Assembly (NCBI RefSeq): GCF_004362015.1
Contig: NZ_SNWW01000001.1
Coordinates: 483,288-547,287, forward strand
Direction: 5' to 3'
DNA: 64,000 bases
DNA from: Flavobacterium chryseum
GTDB taxonomy: Bacteria > Bacteroidota > Bacteroidia > Flavobacteriales > Flavobacteriaceae
A model generated the notes under the pieces. That model was not told the DNA's origin. It saw only the letters and a program-made list of their open reading frames with translations, and made no database searches. Position numbers and translations under genes: made by a program. Below are positions 41,864 to 51,554 of this stretch, piece by piece. Numbering within the stretch: position 1 is the stretch's first letter; the number at the start of each line of letters is the position of its first letter.

Positions 41864-43417
41864 ATGAAAATTAAAAAGCTTCAAGTGTTATGCTTGTTTT
41901 TTGTCTTCTTAAACGGATTTTCTCAGAATAAAATCAATCTGTTTTCAGAAATCAATTATAACTCCATTCCCTCAGTATCCTTAAGCGAATATAAATCGGT
42001 TCAGGAGCGTGATTCGAAATATCAAAATCCAAACATTGCATTGGGAATCGGAATTTCGGGCGGCGGTTCACGAGCGCAGTTTTTTAGTATGGGTGTTCTT
42101 TTGGGGCTTGAAGAAATTCAGGAAAATAATTTACAACGCAATTTTTTAAGTGAAATCGATTATTTTTCCACCGTTTCCGGAGGTTGTTATTCGGCAGGAT
42201 ATTATCTGACAATCCTGAAAAACAAGCTTTATTATGATAACTGTACCTTCAACGAGTTTTACTTTTCTAAAGCTGACGCTTACAAAGATTACGTCGATAA
42301 ATCGGCTAATATTTTATCACTTCTCAATAATAGCCGGAATGAAAAAGGAGATAAAATATCAATGACGCAACGACTCGATTCTGAAGTTTTGCAATATGAT
42401 ATTTTGAATCCTGAAAATCCTGATAAATTTAAAACCCAAATGCTTCTGTCAGATTTTTTTGTTCCGAAAGAAAGTAAAAGCCAACCTTATCTGCCTATTA
42501 TGGTCGCCAACGGAACCGCTTACAATAACGGTGAACGTATTCCGTTTATGCCGCACATTATAAAAGGTTTAAATTTAAATTCATCTTTAGCGCCCAATAA
42601 AGCTATTATTCCATTAAATGAAAATAAAATAAATGACGGTTATAATTTTCCGCTTACCTATGCCATTACAGCAAGTTCTGCTTTTCCTGGTGTACTTCCT
42701 AAAGTAAAATTCGGAGTTAAAAATCAAAGTAAAATATTGTGCATTATAGATGGAGGCGCTTCAGACAATACAGGCTATAAAACCTTAATTGAATTGTTGT
42801 CTAATGATTCAAAAGTGGATAATAAAAATAAAAAAGCGCTTTTTATCGATTGTTTGGGACAAGGAAAAAAAGAACCATACATAAACGACGAAAAAATTAA
42901 ACTAATTACATTGTTAGAAACCGCGTCTTTGTACACCGTTCAAACCCGATATATGACTTTTGAAAGAGATGTCGAAAATTTACTGGATCGATATAAAATC
43001 CCAACTTCTAATTATCAGGTTATTGGTTTTACAACATTGCGCGATTATTTGCTTAAAATGAAAAAAAACGGAGCGTACGAAATTGCAGTCGCAGAATTAA
43101 AAAACTCAGATGATGATTATGAAAGCTGGTTAAAAATCTATAACAAATTTAAGATTGAACTTATAGATAAATTCGGAGAACTGAGCTTTAAAAAAGATAA
43201 AAATGGCGAAATCATTTTATCATCGCTAAATAGAGATAAATTCAATGAATTCAGTGCTTCACAAATATTAGTTTTATATGAATTTACCTCTCACGTTGAA
43301 ACCAGACTTAGAATAAACCCCGAAGAAAGAGAAATGTTATTATTGTCCGGACGTCTGGCTTCATTTTTAAAAACCAATGAATTGAAGGAATTATTGGTAG
43401 AACATAAACAGTTTTAA
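41864..43417 (+). CDS. Patatin-like phospholipase, secreted
   Basis: A 517-residue exported patatin-family lipid hydrolase. Signal peptide 1-21 (ending NGFSQ), oxyanion loop GGGSR (66-70), nucleophile Ser105 in TVSGG, and catalytic Asp296 in DGG. The usual GxSxG is degenerate here, as in some patatins. An ATG at 41840 in frame would add eight residues before the signal peptide, so 41864 is preferred. Its last four bases overlap the convergent isochorismatase-like gene. Confidence 0.85.
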   Translation: MKIKKLQVLCLFFVFLNGFSQNKINLFSEINYNSIPSVSLSEYKSVQERDSKYQNPNIALGIGISGGGSRAQFFSMGVLLGLEEIQENNLQRNFLSEIDYFSTVSGGCYSAGYYLTILKNKLYYDNCTFNEFYFSKADAYKDYVDKSANILSLLNNSRNEKGDKISMTQRLDSEVLQYDILNPENPDKFKTQMLLSDFFVPKESKSQPYLPIMVANGTAYNNGERIPFMPHIIKGLNLNSSLAPNKAIIPLNENKINDGYNFPLTYAITASSAFPGVLPKVKFGVKNQSKILCIIDGGASDNTGYKTLIELLSNDSKVDNKNKKALFIDCLGQGKKEPYINDEKIKLITLLETASLYTVQTRYMTFERDVENLLDRYKIPTSNYQVIGFTTLRDYLLKMKKNGAYEIAVAELKNSDDDYESWLKIYNKFKIELIDKFGELSFKKDKNGEIILSSLNRDKFNEFSASQILVLYEFTSHVETRLRINPEEREMLLLSGRLASFLKTNELKELLVEHKQF

Positions 43418-43968
43418 GAATTATTCCATTCTTCGATGGTAAGTACATCTGCAGAACGAAGAAAAACTTTTGTTGTAAGAACACGATGCACTTCTTCGTC
43501 ACGATCTGCACATCCGTCAGACAAAACAGTGATTTTAAAATCTTTGTCAGCGGCTTCTGTCAAAGTTGATAAAACAATTCCACTTGTAGCATAACCCGTA
43601 AGTACAAGATGTTTAATGTCTTTCGATCTTAAAACAACATCTAATGCACTTCCCGTAAAGGCACTTATGCGACGCTTTATAACATGTATATCATTTTCCT
43701 GTGGAGTTAAAGCAGGATAAATTTTTGTAAATTCCTCAAAATTAATGGCATTTATATGTTCTCTTGTTGATGCAAAAGTTTTGTTGTTTGTGCTGATTTC
43801 CGAAGCTCCGTTTTTGAAACCAAGCGTTGCATAAATAATCAGAATGTTTTTACTTCTTGCAACGGTTATGGCTTTGGCTACATTTTTTACAAGAGCATCA
43901 GAATCCGGAAGGTTGGCTAATATTGCCGGTTGCATGTCCATTACAAGTAAAGCTGTATTTTGAGTCAT
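43414..43968 (-). CDS. Isochorismatase-like hydrolase lacking the catalytic cysteine
   Basis: A 184-residue isochorismatase-fold protein. Asp11 (MDMQ) and Lys98 of the usual triad are present, but the cysteine position in ATSGxVLST is Ile131. Cysteine hydrolases of this fold (nicotinamidase type) need that Cys; members without it include isochorismatase-type enzymes and proteins of unknown activity. No siderophore or NAD genes are adjacent. The stop overlaps the patatin stop by four bases on the other strand. Confidence 0.82.
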   Translation of the reverse strand: MTQNTALLVMDMQPAILANLPDSDALVKNVAKAITVARSKNILIIYATLGFKNGASEISTNNKTFASTREHINAINFEEFTKIYPALTPQENDIHVIKRRISAFTGSALDVVLRSKDIKHLVLTGYATSGIVLSTLTEAADKDFKITVLSDGCADRDEEVHRVLTTKVFLRSADVLTIEEWNNS

Positions 43969-44202
43969 TTTGCGTGTTTTGAATTTCTATAAATAAATTT
44001 AAAACAATAAAATCACTTCTTCAATTAATTCAAGTCTTTTAAGAATAAATTCCACAAGGGCACCCAAAGATTTCACTAAGTTTCAAAAAGCTCGATTTAA
44101 AAATAACTTTGTGCATCTCTGTGCAATCTTTCCAATCTTTGCGGAATAAACCCGGAATAACTTTTAGACTAAACTTTGTCTTAATCTTAGCAAACATTTG
44201 CT

Positions 44203-44210
44203 TAAATTTG
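44203..44210 (+). promoter_or_regulatory. -7 box (TAAATTTG) for serS
   Basis: A perfect TAnnTTTG, 41 bases before the serS ATG at 44252. Confidence 0.5.
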
Positions 44211-44251
44211 CTTCCATTATAAAAAAATACAATAGTTATAAAAATCAAGCT

Positions 44252-45523
44252 ATGTTACAAATCGCATTTATTAGAGAGAATCAGGAGAAAGTAATCAAGG
44301 CTTTAGCAAAACGAAATATCGATGCTAAAAGCGTTGTTGAAGAAGTGGTGCAATTAGATGAAAACCGTCGCGCTGCGCAAGTAGAATTAGACAATACTTT
44401 ATCTGAATCTAATAAATTGTCCAAAGATATAGGGGAACTGATGAAAGCCGGAGAGAAATCGAAAGCTGCAATCTTAAAAGAAAAAACAGTTTCACTAAAA
44501 GAAAAAAGTAAAGAATTAGCAGAAAAGGCAGATGTTTTGGCAGCCGAACTGACCAATAAACTATACACATTACCAAATCTTCCGGCTGATATTGTTCCTG
44601 AAGGAAAAACTCCAGATGACAATTTGAATGTTTTTCAGGAAGGTGATATTCCGGTTTTGCATGAAGGCGCACAACCTCACTGGGAATTGGTAAAAAAATA
44701 CGATATCATCGATTTTGAATTGGGTGTAAAAATTACAGGCGCAGGTTTTCCCGTTTATAAAGGAAAAGGAGCTCGCTTGCAACGCGCTTTAATCAATTAT
44801 TTTTTAGATAAAAATACGGCTGCAGGATATACTGAAGTTCAGGTGCCGCATTTGGTAAACGAAGCTTCAGGTTACGGAACAGGACAATTACCAGACAAAG
44901 AAGGGCAAATGTATCACTCAACAATTGATGATTTATATTTGATTCCAACCGCTGAGGTTCCCGTTACGAATTTATTCCGCGATGTGCTTTTAAGCGAAAG
45001 CGAATTGCCGGTTTTACATACCGCTTATACGCCATGTTTCCGTCGTGAAGCAGGTTCTTACGGAGCGCATGTTCGTGGATTAAACCGTTTGCACCAATTT
45101 GATAAAGTAGAAATAGTTCGTATCGAACATCCTGATAAGTCATACGAAGCGCTTGACGGAATGGTAGAACACGTAAAAGAGATTTTAAAGGAATTAAAAT
45201 TGCCTTACAGAGTTTTACGCTTATGCGGAGGAGATATGGGTTTCACATCGGCTTTGACGTATGATTTTGAAGTCTTTTCTACAGCGCAGGATCGTTGGTT
45301 AGAAATTAGTTCAGTTTCTAACTTCGAAACTTTTCAGGCAAATCGTTTGAAATTGCGTTTCAAAGACAAAGACGGAAAAAACCAATTAGCACACACACTT
45401 AACGGAAGTTCATTGGCCTTGCCAAGAGTTTTGGCAGGAATTTTAGAAAATTACCAAACGCCGGAAGGAATCGTAATTCCAGAAGTTTTACGCCCTTACT
45501 GCGGATTTGATATTATAAACTAA
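44252..45523 (+). CDS. serS: Seryl-tRNA synthetase
   Basis: A 423-residue class II synthetase that charges tRNA-Ser. N-terminal antiparallel coiled-coil arm (about 30-105), then the catalytic core with motif 2 CFRREAGSYG and motif 3 LNGSSLALPRVLAGILEN. The frame stays open 54 bases upstream through a TTG, but the ATG at 44252 begins the conserved MLQIAFIRENQEKV. Closed by a repeat-derived hairpin. Confidence 0.97.
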   Translation: MLQIAFIRENQEKVIKALAKRNIDAKSVVEEVVQLDENRRAAQVELDNTLSESNKLSKDIGELMKAGEKSKAAILKEKTVSLKEKSKELAEKADVLAAELTNKLYTLPNLPADIVPEGKTPDDNLNVFQEGDIPVLHEGAQPHWELVKKYDIIDFELGVKITGAGFPVYKGKGARLQRALINYFLDKNTAAGYTEVQVPHLVNEASGYGTGQLPDKEGQMYHSTIDDLYLIPTAEVPVTNLFRDVLLSESELPVLHTAYTPCFRREAGSYGAHVRGLNRLHQFDKVEIVRIEHPDKSYEALDGMVEHVKEILKELKLPYRVLRLCGGDMGFTSALTYDFEVFSTAQDRWLEISSVSNFETFQANRLKLRFKDKDGKNQLAHTLNGSSLALPRVLAGILENYQTPEGIVIPEVLRPYCGFDIIN

Positions 45524-45543
45524 ATTTTATAGTTGTTAAAACG

Positions 45544-45576
45544 AACCTAACAGGTTTTAAAAACCTGTTAGGTTTT
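45544..45576 (+). terminator. Terminator of serS (ACCTAACAGGTTTT palindrome)
   Basis: Fifteen-base inverted arms (45544-45558 and 45560-45574) with a one-base centre, then a short T run. The word ACCTAACAGGTTT is a common intergenic palindrome in Bacteroidota. Confidence 0.75.
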
Positions 45577-45616
45577 CTCGATTTTTAACCACGATTTTTA
45601 ATAAAAATAGTAAGAG

Positions 45617-46438
45617 ATGAACGGAATTTTAAATTGGAACGTAGATCCTGTAATCGTAATGATAACAGACAGTTTTCCGTTAAAATACTATGGCGCTTTC
45701 TTTGCTTGCGGGCTTTTACTTGGCTATTTTATTGTTAGAAAAATTTACGAGAAAGAAAATCTTTCTGTAGAAAATCTGGATAGTTTACTTGTTTATGTAA
45801 TCGTCGGGACTATTTTGGGAGCCAGACTTGGACATTGTTTTTTTTATGAACCAGATTATTTTTTAAAACATCCAATAGAAATACTTTTGCCGATTCAAAA
45901 AGTAGCAGGCGTTTATAAATTTGTTGGATTTCAAGGTTTAGCAAGTCATGGCGGAACAATTGGTGTGCTAATTGCGATCATTTTATATTGCAGAAAATTT
46001 AAAGTAAATTTTTTGTGGCTGTTAGACAAAATGGCTCTTGGAGTTCCTGTAGCGGCAGCTTTTATAAGATTGGGAAATTTTATGAATTCTGAAATTTACG
46101 GAAAGCCAACAAACGGAAATTGGGGTGTTGTTTTTCAAAGAGATGATTTGATTCCGAGACACCCAACGCAATTGTATGAAGCTTTTTCGTATTTATTGAT
46201 ATTCGGAATTTTATTTTGGATGTATAAATCTGAAAGAATAAAACAAGCTAATGGCTTAATTTTTGGAAGTTTTTTAACGCTTTTGTTTTTGGCCAGATTT
46301 TTAATTGAATTTTTCAAAGAAAACCAAGAAAGCTTCGAAAATAACATGCTGATTAATATGGGTCAGATTTTAAGCATTCCCTTTATTTTAATTGGCTTAA
46401 CTTTGATTGTTTGTAAGTCTAATGTTGAAATTAAATAG
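45617..46438 (+). CDS. lgt: Prolipoprotein diacylglyceryl transferase
   Basis: A 273-residue inner-membrane enzyme with about seven helices that attaches diacylglycerol to the lipobox cysteine, the first step of lipoprotein maturation. Signatures: YGAFFACGLLLGY, SHGGTIGVL, the RLGNFMNSEIYG loop and RHPTQLYEAF. It would serve the lipoproteins in this window, such as GldH. Same strand as serS and the TPR gene. Confidence 0.95.
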   Translation: MNGILNWNVDPVIVMITDSFPLKYYGAFFACGLLLGYFIVRKIYEKENLSVENLDSLLVYVIVGTILGARLGHCFFYEPDYFLKHPIEILLPIQKVAGVYKFVGFQGLASHGGTIGVLIAIILYCRKFKVNFLWLLDKMALGVPVAAAFIRLGNFMNSEIYGKPTNGNWGVVFQRDDLIPRHPTQLYEAFSYLLIFGILFWMYKSERIKQANGLIFGSFLTLLFLARFLIEFFKENQESFENNMLINMGQILSIPFILIGLTLIVCKSNVEIK

Positions 46439-46520
46439 TTTAAAGTTTGCAATAGCAGTTTTCAGTTTGAACTGAACCGTGAACCAAGACTATAAACTGA
46501 AAACTAAAAAAAAGCTGCAT

Positions 46521-48302
46521 ATGAAAAACATCTTTATCTATATCGTTTTGTTGTGGTCTACTTTTGCGTTGGCACAAAATGAGCAACTCGCTCAATATTA
46601 TTATGATAAAGGTGATTTCGAAAAAGCTAAAATAGCTTACGAACAGCTTTTAAACAGTTCGCCATCCAACACTCAATATTTTTTAAGAACCGTTGAATCG
46701 TATCAGCAAATGCAGCAATTTGACGTGGCTCAAAAATTAATTCAGGAACGCTATAGCCGATATAAGCAAGGTGTTTTTTTAGTTGAATTAGGATATAATT
46801 TTCAATTGCAGAAAAACGAATCCAAAGCTAAAAATTATTACGAACAAGCTCTCGAAAAAATCAAAACGAATCCAAATGATGTTTACGGAATCGCAAGTTC
46901 ATTCGAGAAAAAGGTTTTGTTGGAATATGCTTTAAAAGCATATCAAACGGCAATGCAGGTTCAACCTAACTTCAACTTTAATTTCCAAATAGGGATGTTG
47001 TACGGTCAGTTAGGAAAGACTGATTTGATGATTGATCTTTTATTGACAGAATCCTTTCAAAATCCGCAGAATTCAAATTTAATTCAGACGCAATTAGCCC
47101 GCTTTATGCAGGGTGAAACAGATAATACTGCTTTTAAAGACGCAATGCGAAAAGCATTAATACTGAAAACGCAAAAAGATCAGGACGTATTCTGGAATCA
47201 TTATTTGAGTTGGTTTTACGTGCAGCAAAAAGAATTTGGCAAAGCTTTTATTCAGGAAAAAGCAATTTACAAACGCGAACCAGAATCTTTAATGAGCATT
47301 GTCAATTTAAGTCAGTTTGCACTGAATGAGGATGACACCGAAACGGCATCAGAAATTCTGAACTTTATTCTTCTAAATACCAAAGATTTAGATTTATTAA
47401 TTCAGACAAATGCCAATTTGATGGAAATTAAAATCGGGAAAGCACAGGAAAAAGATTATCCTGCAATAGATACAGAATTGCAACAATTGCTGACAACCTA
47501 TGAAATAAGTCCTAATACCTTATCTTTGCAAATAATTCAGGCGCATTTTCTGGCTTTTAATTTAAAAAAGACCGAAGAAGCCAAAACAATTTTAAAGAAA
47601 GCTTTAACGCTCAATTTAAATGATTATCAGCAGGCAGATGCCAAAATGGAATTGGCAGATATTTTGCTTTTAGAAGAAAAGTTCAATCAGGCGCTGATTT
47701 ATTATTCGCAAATTCAATTGGATTTAAAGAATGATGTAATGTCGCATGAAGCAAGTTTGAAAGCCGCGAAAACAAGTTATTTTAAAACCGATTTTGAATG
47801 GGCTTTAAAACAATTTAAAGAATTAAAGTCGGCCAGCACGCAATTGATCGCCAATGATGCTCTTGAATATTTTTTACTGATAAATGATAATACCGTTGCC
47901 GATTCGACACAAACAGCATTAAAGCAATTTGCAAAAGGCGATTTTTTAATTTATCAGAATAAAAAGCCAGAAGCAATTGCTCAATTTCAAAACATTCTGA
48001 AAAGCTTTAAAGGGCAGGAAATTGAAGCTGTTACAATGTTGCGTTTAGGTAAAATTTATGAAAGTCAGAAAGATTTCACTTCAGCGTTAAGCCAGTACCA
48101 GCAAATCATTGACAATCATAGCGACGGAATTTATGTAGATGAAGCATTGTTCTTTTCGGCAGAAATTTACAATGACGAATTAAAAGATATTGAAAAGGCA
48201 AAGCCTTTATATGAAAAGGTAATTTTTAATCATCAGGACAGTATTTACTTTGTTGATGCCAGAAAAAAATACCGCGAGTTAAGAGGAGATAAGAATTTAT
48301 AA
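46521..48302 (+). CDS. Secreted tetratricopeptide-repeat protein
   Basis: A 593-residue exported TPR protein: signal peptide 1-19 (ending ALAQ), then about 12 TPR-like helical pairs (YYDKGDFEKAKIAYEQLL; ALKAYQTAMQVQPN; LRLGKIYESQKDFTSALSQYQQI; AKPLYEKVIFNHQDS). Residues upstream of Met at 46521 are not signal-like, so that start is chosen. A periplasmic scaffold or envelope assembly factor is likely. Its place between lgt and the DUF4286/rsmA group is one I recall from other Flavobacteriaceae. Confidence 0.85.
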   Translation: MKNIFIYIVLLWSTFALAQNEQLAQYYYDKGDFEKAKIAYEQLLNSSPSNTQYFLRTVESYQQMQQFDVAQKLIQERYSRYKQGVFLVELGYNFQLQKNESKAKNYYEQALEKIKTNPNDVYGIASSFEKKVLLEYALKAYQTAMQVQPNFNFNFQIGMLYGQLGKTDLMIDLLLTESFQNPQNSNLIQTQLARFMQGETDNTAFKDAMRKALILKTQKDQDVFWNHYLSWFYVQQKEFGKAFIQEKAIYKREPESLMSIVNLSQFALNEDDTETASEILNFILLNTKDLDLLIQTNANLMEIKIGKAQEKDYPAIDTELQQLLTTYEISPNTLSLQIIQAHFLAFNLKKTEEAKTILKKALTLNLNDYQQADAKMELADILLLEEKFNQALIYYSQIQLDLKNDVMSHEASLKAAKTSYFKTDFEWALKQFKELKSASTQLIANDALEYFLLINDNTVADSTQTALKQFAKGDFLIYQNKKPEAIAQFQNILKSFKGQEIEAVTMLRLGKIYESQKDFTSALSQYQQIIDNHSDGIYVDEALFFSAEIYNDELKDIEKAKPLYEKVIFNHQDSIYFVDARKKYRELRGDKNL

Positions 48303-48308
48303 AATAGA

Positions 48309-48395
48309 TTCTTAGATTTTTAGACAACTTAGATCTTTATACTTTTCTGAAAATCTAACACTCTAAAAATATAAGAAGTCTAACAATCTAAAAAG
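48309..48395. repeat. CTTAGATTTTTAGAC inverted repeat
   Basis: An imperfect palindrome: CTTAGATTTTTAGACAACTT on the left and its approximate inverse (AAGTCTAACAATCTAAAAAG) on the right, around an AT-rich centre. Confidence 0.5.
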
Positions 48396-48397
48396 AA

Positions 48398-48709
48398 ATG
48401 ATTATTTACAACGTTACCACTAATATACACGAAAGCGTTCACGACCAATGGTTAAAATGGATGCAGGAAAAACACATACCGGAAATTCTGGCAACACAAA
48501 AATTCTCATCGGCAAGAATCGTTAGGGTTTTAATCGAAGAAGAAATGGGCGGAATTACCTATTCAGTTCAGTATGTTACCGATAGCAAAGAAACATTAGA
48601 TAAGTTTTACATCGAAGATGAACCAGAATTCCATAGAGAAGCTTTGGGATTATTTGCAGACAAAATGCTTTCTTTCAAAACCGAATTAGAAGTTATTTCG
48701 GAACATTAA
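48398..48709 (+). CDS. DUF4286 family protein
   Basis: A 103-residue soluble alpha/beta protein matching DUF4286 (MIIYNVTTNIHESVHDQWLKWMQEKHIPE, FYIEDEPEFHREALGLFADKMLSFKTELEVI), a ferredoxin-like fold family common in Bacteroidota and of unknown function. It precedes a small membrane protein and rsmA on the same strand. Confidence 0.85.
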   Translation: MIIYNVTTNIHESVHDQWLKWMQEKHIPEILATQKFSSARIVRVLIEEEMGGITYSVQYVTDSKETLDKFYIEDEPEFHREALGLFADKMLSFKTELEVISEH

Positions 48710-48736
48710 TTTTTTAGTGTTCAGTTAAAAATAAAT

Positions 48737-49057
48737 ATGAGCGATAAAAAACTATCTGATTACGATATTTCTTTAAGAGGACAACTAACGGTTAATTTAC
48801 CTGTGATCTTTATAATTCTCGTAATTGGATTTGGATTAATTATGTTTTTTGATTTGCATTTTAAAATTGCAATGATCATTGGCGTAATTTTAGGATGGAT
48901 TTATTGGAGTTTTTCAGTAAAAAATTGGATTGAGTGGGCAGTTTCCAATAATGTTGAGGAAGACAGATTATTGAAAATTGGAAAAAGAGGATTGTTAATT
49001 TGGAGTAAGAATACTATTGAAACAGTTACCAAAAATAATAAAGTACCTTTTATATAA
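48737..49057 (+). CDS. Two-helix membrane protein of unknown function
   Basis: A 106-residue protein with a polar N-terminus, two membrane helices (about 18-38 and 42-60), and a basic cytoplasmic tail. No family recognised. It lies 27 bases after the DUF4286 gene and 10 bases before a broken small frame, so all may be one transcript leading to rsmA. Confidence 0.6.
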   Translation: MSDKKLSDYDISLRGQLTVNLPVIFIILVIGFGLIMFFDLHFKIAMIIGVILGWIYWSFSVKNWIEWAVSNNVEEDRLLKIGKRGLLIWSKNTIETVTKNNKVPFI

Positions 49058-49067
49058 ATCTGAGATT

Positions 49068-49262
49068 ATGGAAATTCGATTTCAAACAAAAGAGGAAAGT
49101 AATAAACAACAACAGGAAGATTTTCTAAAGTTGTCAAAAACCGAAAGATTTTACAGTTTTTTGCGCTTAAGCGAAAGAATTAGCTAATTTCCGGTGAAGA
49201 ATAAAGTTGATAAAAACAAGGACAATTTTTTGATTGTAATTGACAAAAATGATAAAAAATAA
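49068..49262 (+). pseudogene. Small conserved-looking frame with an internal stop
   Basis: ATG at 49068 starts MEIRFQTKEESNKQQQEDFLKLSKTERFYSFLRLSERIS, then TAA at 49185-49187. The same frame continues without further stops for 24 more codons (FPVKNKVDKNKDNFLIVIDKNDKK) to TAA at 49260. The whole looks like one 64-residue protein with codon 40 changed to a stop. Alternatively the 39-residue product is the real gene and the tail is chance. Function unknown. Confidence 0.5.
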
Positions 49263-49333
49263 ACTTTCTGCCTTAGCGCCTTAGTGGCAAAAAGAAAAGT
49301 TTCGAGCCTTTTAAGGCAAAACAAAAACAAAAA

Positions 49334-50119
49334 ATGGAAAAAGTAAAAGCTAAAAAACATTTAGGACAACACTTCCTGAAAGACGAAAGTATTGCAAAAG
49401 CAATTGCAGATACTCTGAGCTTAAAAGGATACAATGAGGTTTTAGAAATAGGACCGGGAATGGGTGTGTTGACTAAGTATTTGCTTGATAAACCTGTAAA
49501 TACACATGTAATTGAGATTGACACAGAATCTGTGGTGTATTTGGGTGAAAATTATCCAAAATTAAAAGATCAGATTATCTCTCAGGATTTTTTGAAATAT
49601 AATATCAATGAAGTTTACAAAGACAAACAATTTGCTATAATTGGAAACTTTCCGTACAACATTTCGACTCAGATCGTTTTCAGGACTTTAGAGTTCAGAG
49701 ACCAGATTCCAGAGTTTTCAGGAATGTTTCAAAAAGAAGTAGCAGAACGAATTTGCGAGAAAAAAGGCTCTAAGGCTTACGGAATCTTATCTGTATTAGC
49801 ACAGGCTTTCTATATTACAGAGTACTTGTTTACTGTTGACGAAAATGTTTTTATTCCTCCGCCCAAGGTCAAGTCGGGTGTGATGAAAATGACCCGAAAG
49901 GAAGATTATAGTCTTCCGTGTGGTGAAAAGTTGTTTTTTACGGTAGTGAAAACTGCTTTTCAGCAAAGACGAAAAACATTACGTAACAGTTTGAAAACAT
50001 TAAATTTAACTGATAATTTGCGATTAGACACTATCTTTGATAAACGTCCCGAGCAACTTAGTGTAGAAGAATTTATTGAACTGACTCAAAAAATAGAAGC
50101 CGATGGAGTTCAAAGTTAG
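49334..50119 (+). CDS. rsmA: 16S rRNA dimethyladenosine transferase
   Basis: A 261-residue SAM-dependent enzyme (KsgA) that dimethylates the two adenines near the 3' end of 16S rRNA during 30S assembly. Signatures: [14 protein letters not shown] loop [13 protein letters not shown], and motif [12 protein letters not shown]. Complete. The last 17 bases overlap the start of mgtE, so the two are coupled. Confidence 0.96.
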   Translation: MEKVKAKKHLGQHFLKDESIAKAIADTLSLKGYNEVLEIGPGMGVLTKYLLDKPVNTHVIEIDTESVVYLGENYPKLKDQIISQDFLKYNINEVYKDKQFAIIGNFPYNISTQIVFRTLEFRDQIPEFSGMFQKEVAERICEKKGSKAYGILSVLAQAFYITEYLFTVDENVFIPPPKVKSGVMKMTRKEDYSLPCGEKLFFTVVKTAFQQRRKTLRNSLKTLNLTDNLRLDTIFDKRPEQLSVEEFIELTQKIEADGVQS

Positions 50120-51452
50120 TAAAGAATTAATACAGCAATTAGAAGAGCATATTGTTAATAAAAACGACAAAGAACTTGAAGTTTTACTTAACGATCTGCA
50201 CCATGCTGATATTGCCGAAATCCTGGATGAACTGGATTTCGACGAAGCAACCTATATTTTTAAGGTTTTAGATAGTGATAAAACCGCCGAGATTCTTCTG
50301 GAATTAGAAGATGATTTGCGTGAAAACATCTTAAGCCGACTTTCGCCTAAAGAAATTGCAGAAGAGCTTGATGAGCTTGAAACCAATGACGCCGCGGATA
50401 TTATCGCCGAACTTTCGCAGCAAATTAAAGCCGAAGTAATCTCGGAAATGGTCGACGTTGAACACGCAAAAGACATTGTTGACTTGTTGCGTTACGACGA
50501 AAATTCTGCCGGAGGTTTAATGGGGAAGGAGTTGGTGAAAGTCAATGAAAATTGGAATGTTCTGACTTGCGTAAAAGAAATGCGTATTCAGGCAGAAAAC
50601 GTTTCGCGCGTACATTCAATTTATGTTGTTGATGATGAAAACCGCCTTAAAGGCAGATTGTCACTTAAAGACTTATTGACAACATCGACCAAAACACAAA
50701 TTGGAGATATTTATATTCGAAAACTAAATTTCGTAAACGTAGATACCGAAGATGTTGAGGTTGCCCGTATCATGCAAAAATACGATTTAGAGGCAATTCC
50801 TGTAGTTGATGAATTAGGTCGATTAGTGGGAAGAATTACCATTGATGATATCGTAGACGTAATCAAAGACGAGGCTGATAAAGATTACCAGTTAGCGGCG
50901 GGTATTACGCAAGACGTAGAATCTAATGACAGCGTTCTTGAATTGACAAAAGCACGTTTGCCTTGGTTGCTAATCGGAATGGTAATTGAAATTGTAGCGT
51001 CATTTGTCTTAAAAGGAAACGAAGCTACATTTCAAAAATATTCAACATTAATCATTTTCGTTCCTTTACTTTCTGCAACAGCAGGAAATATTGGTGTTCA
51101 GGCATCGGCAATTGTGGTGCAGGGATTAGCAAACGGAACATTAAAGGAATTTAGCCGAGGTTATTTTACTAAAGAAATTACCGTTTCGATGATTTCAGGA
51201 AGTATTATTTCATTGCTTTTATTGGCATATCACTCGATCATGTATCAACAATATTTGGTAGGAATAGCTATTTCAATTTCGATGATTGTCGTAATTTTAT
51301 TTGCTGCAACATTAGGAACTTTAGTGCCGCTTTTTTTAAATAAAAATAAAATAGATCCTGCTATTGCAACCGGTCCGTTTATTACGACAACCAATGACGT
51401 TTTTGGAATTATGCTCTATTTTGGAGTAGCCAAACTGATTCTTGGATTTTAA
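50103..51452 (+). CDS. mgtE: Magnesium transporter MgtE
   Basis: A 449-residue Mg2+ channel: N-terminal superhelical domain rich in acidic residues (about 1-125), two CBS domains (about 130-250), a plug helix, and five membrane helices from about 285 with the PWLLIGM and [16 protein letters not shown] pore signatures. The cytosolic part senses Mg2+ and closes the pore. It overlaps rsmA by 17 bases, a link that fits the Mg2+ need of ribosomes, by inference only. Confidence 0.95.
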   Translation: MEFKVSKELIQQLEEHIVNKNDKELEVLLNDLHHADIAEILDELDFDEATYIFKVLDSDKTAEILLELEDDLRENILSRLSPKEIAEELDELETNDAADIIAELSQQIKAEVISEMVDVEHAKDIVDLLRYDENSAGGLMGKELVKVNENWNVLTCVKEMRIQAENVSRVHSIYVVDDENRLKGRLSLKDLLTTSTKTQIGDIYIRKLNFVNVDTEDVEVARIMQKYDLEAIPVVDELGRLVGRITIDDIVDVIKDEADKDYQLAAGITQDVESNDSVLELTKARLPWLLIGMVIEIVASFVLKGNEATFQKYSTLIIFVPLLSATAGNIGVQASAIVVQGLANGTLKEFSRGYFTKEITVSMISGSIISLLLLAYHSIMYQQYLVGIAISISMIVVILFAATLGTLVPLFLNKNKIDPAIATGPFITTTNDVFGIMLYFGVAKLILGF

Positions 51453-51465
51453 GTTTTTTGCAACA

Positions 51466-51530
51466 AATTAATAGATTAGAGTGATTTAAGATCTCTAAAA
51501 TCTGTGTAATTTGTGGCTGAAAAATATGCT
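51466..51530. repeat. Repeat remnant, AATCTGTGTAATTTGTGGC type
   Basis: Contains AATCTGTGTAATTTGTGGC, a diverged arm of the GCCACGAATT family, just before proC. A GTG inside it is in frame with proC and can mislead start calling. Confidence 0.5.
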
Positions 51531-51554
51531 ATTAACCAGCCAAAAAAACAAGCA

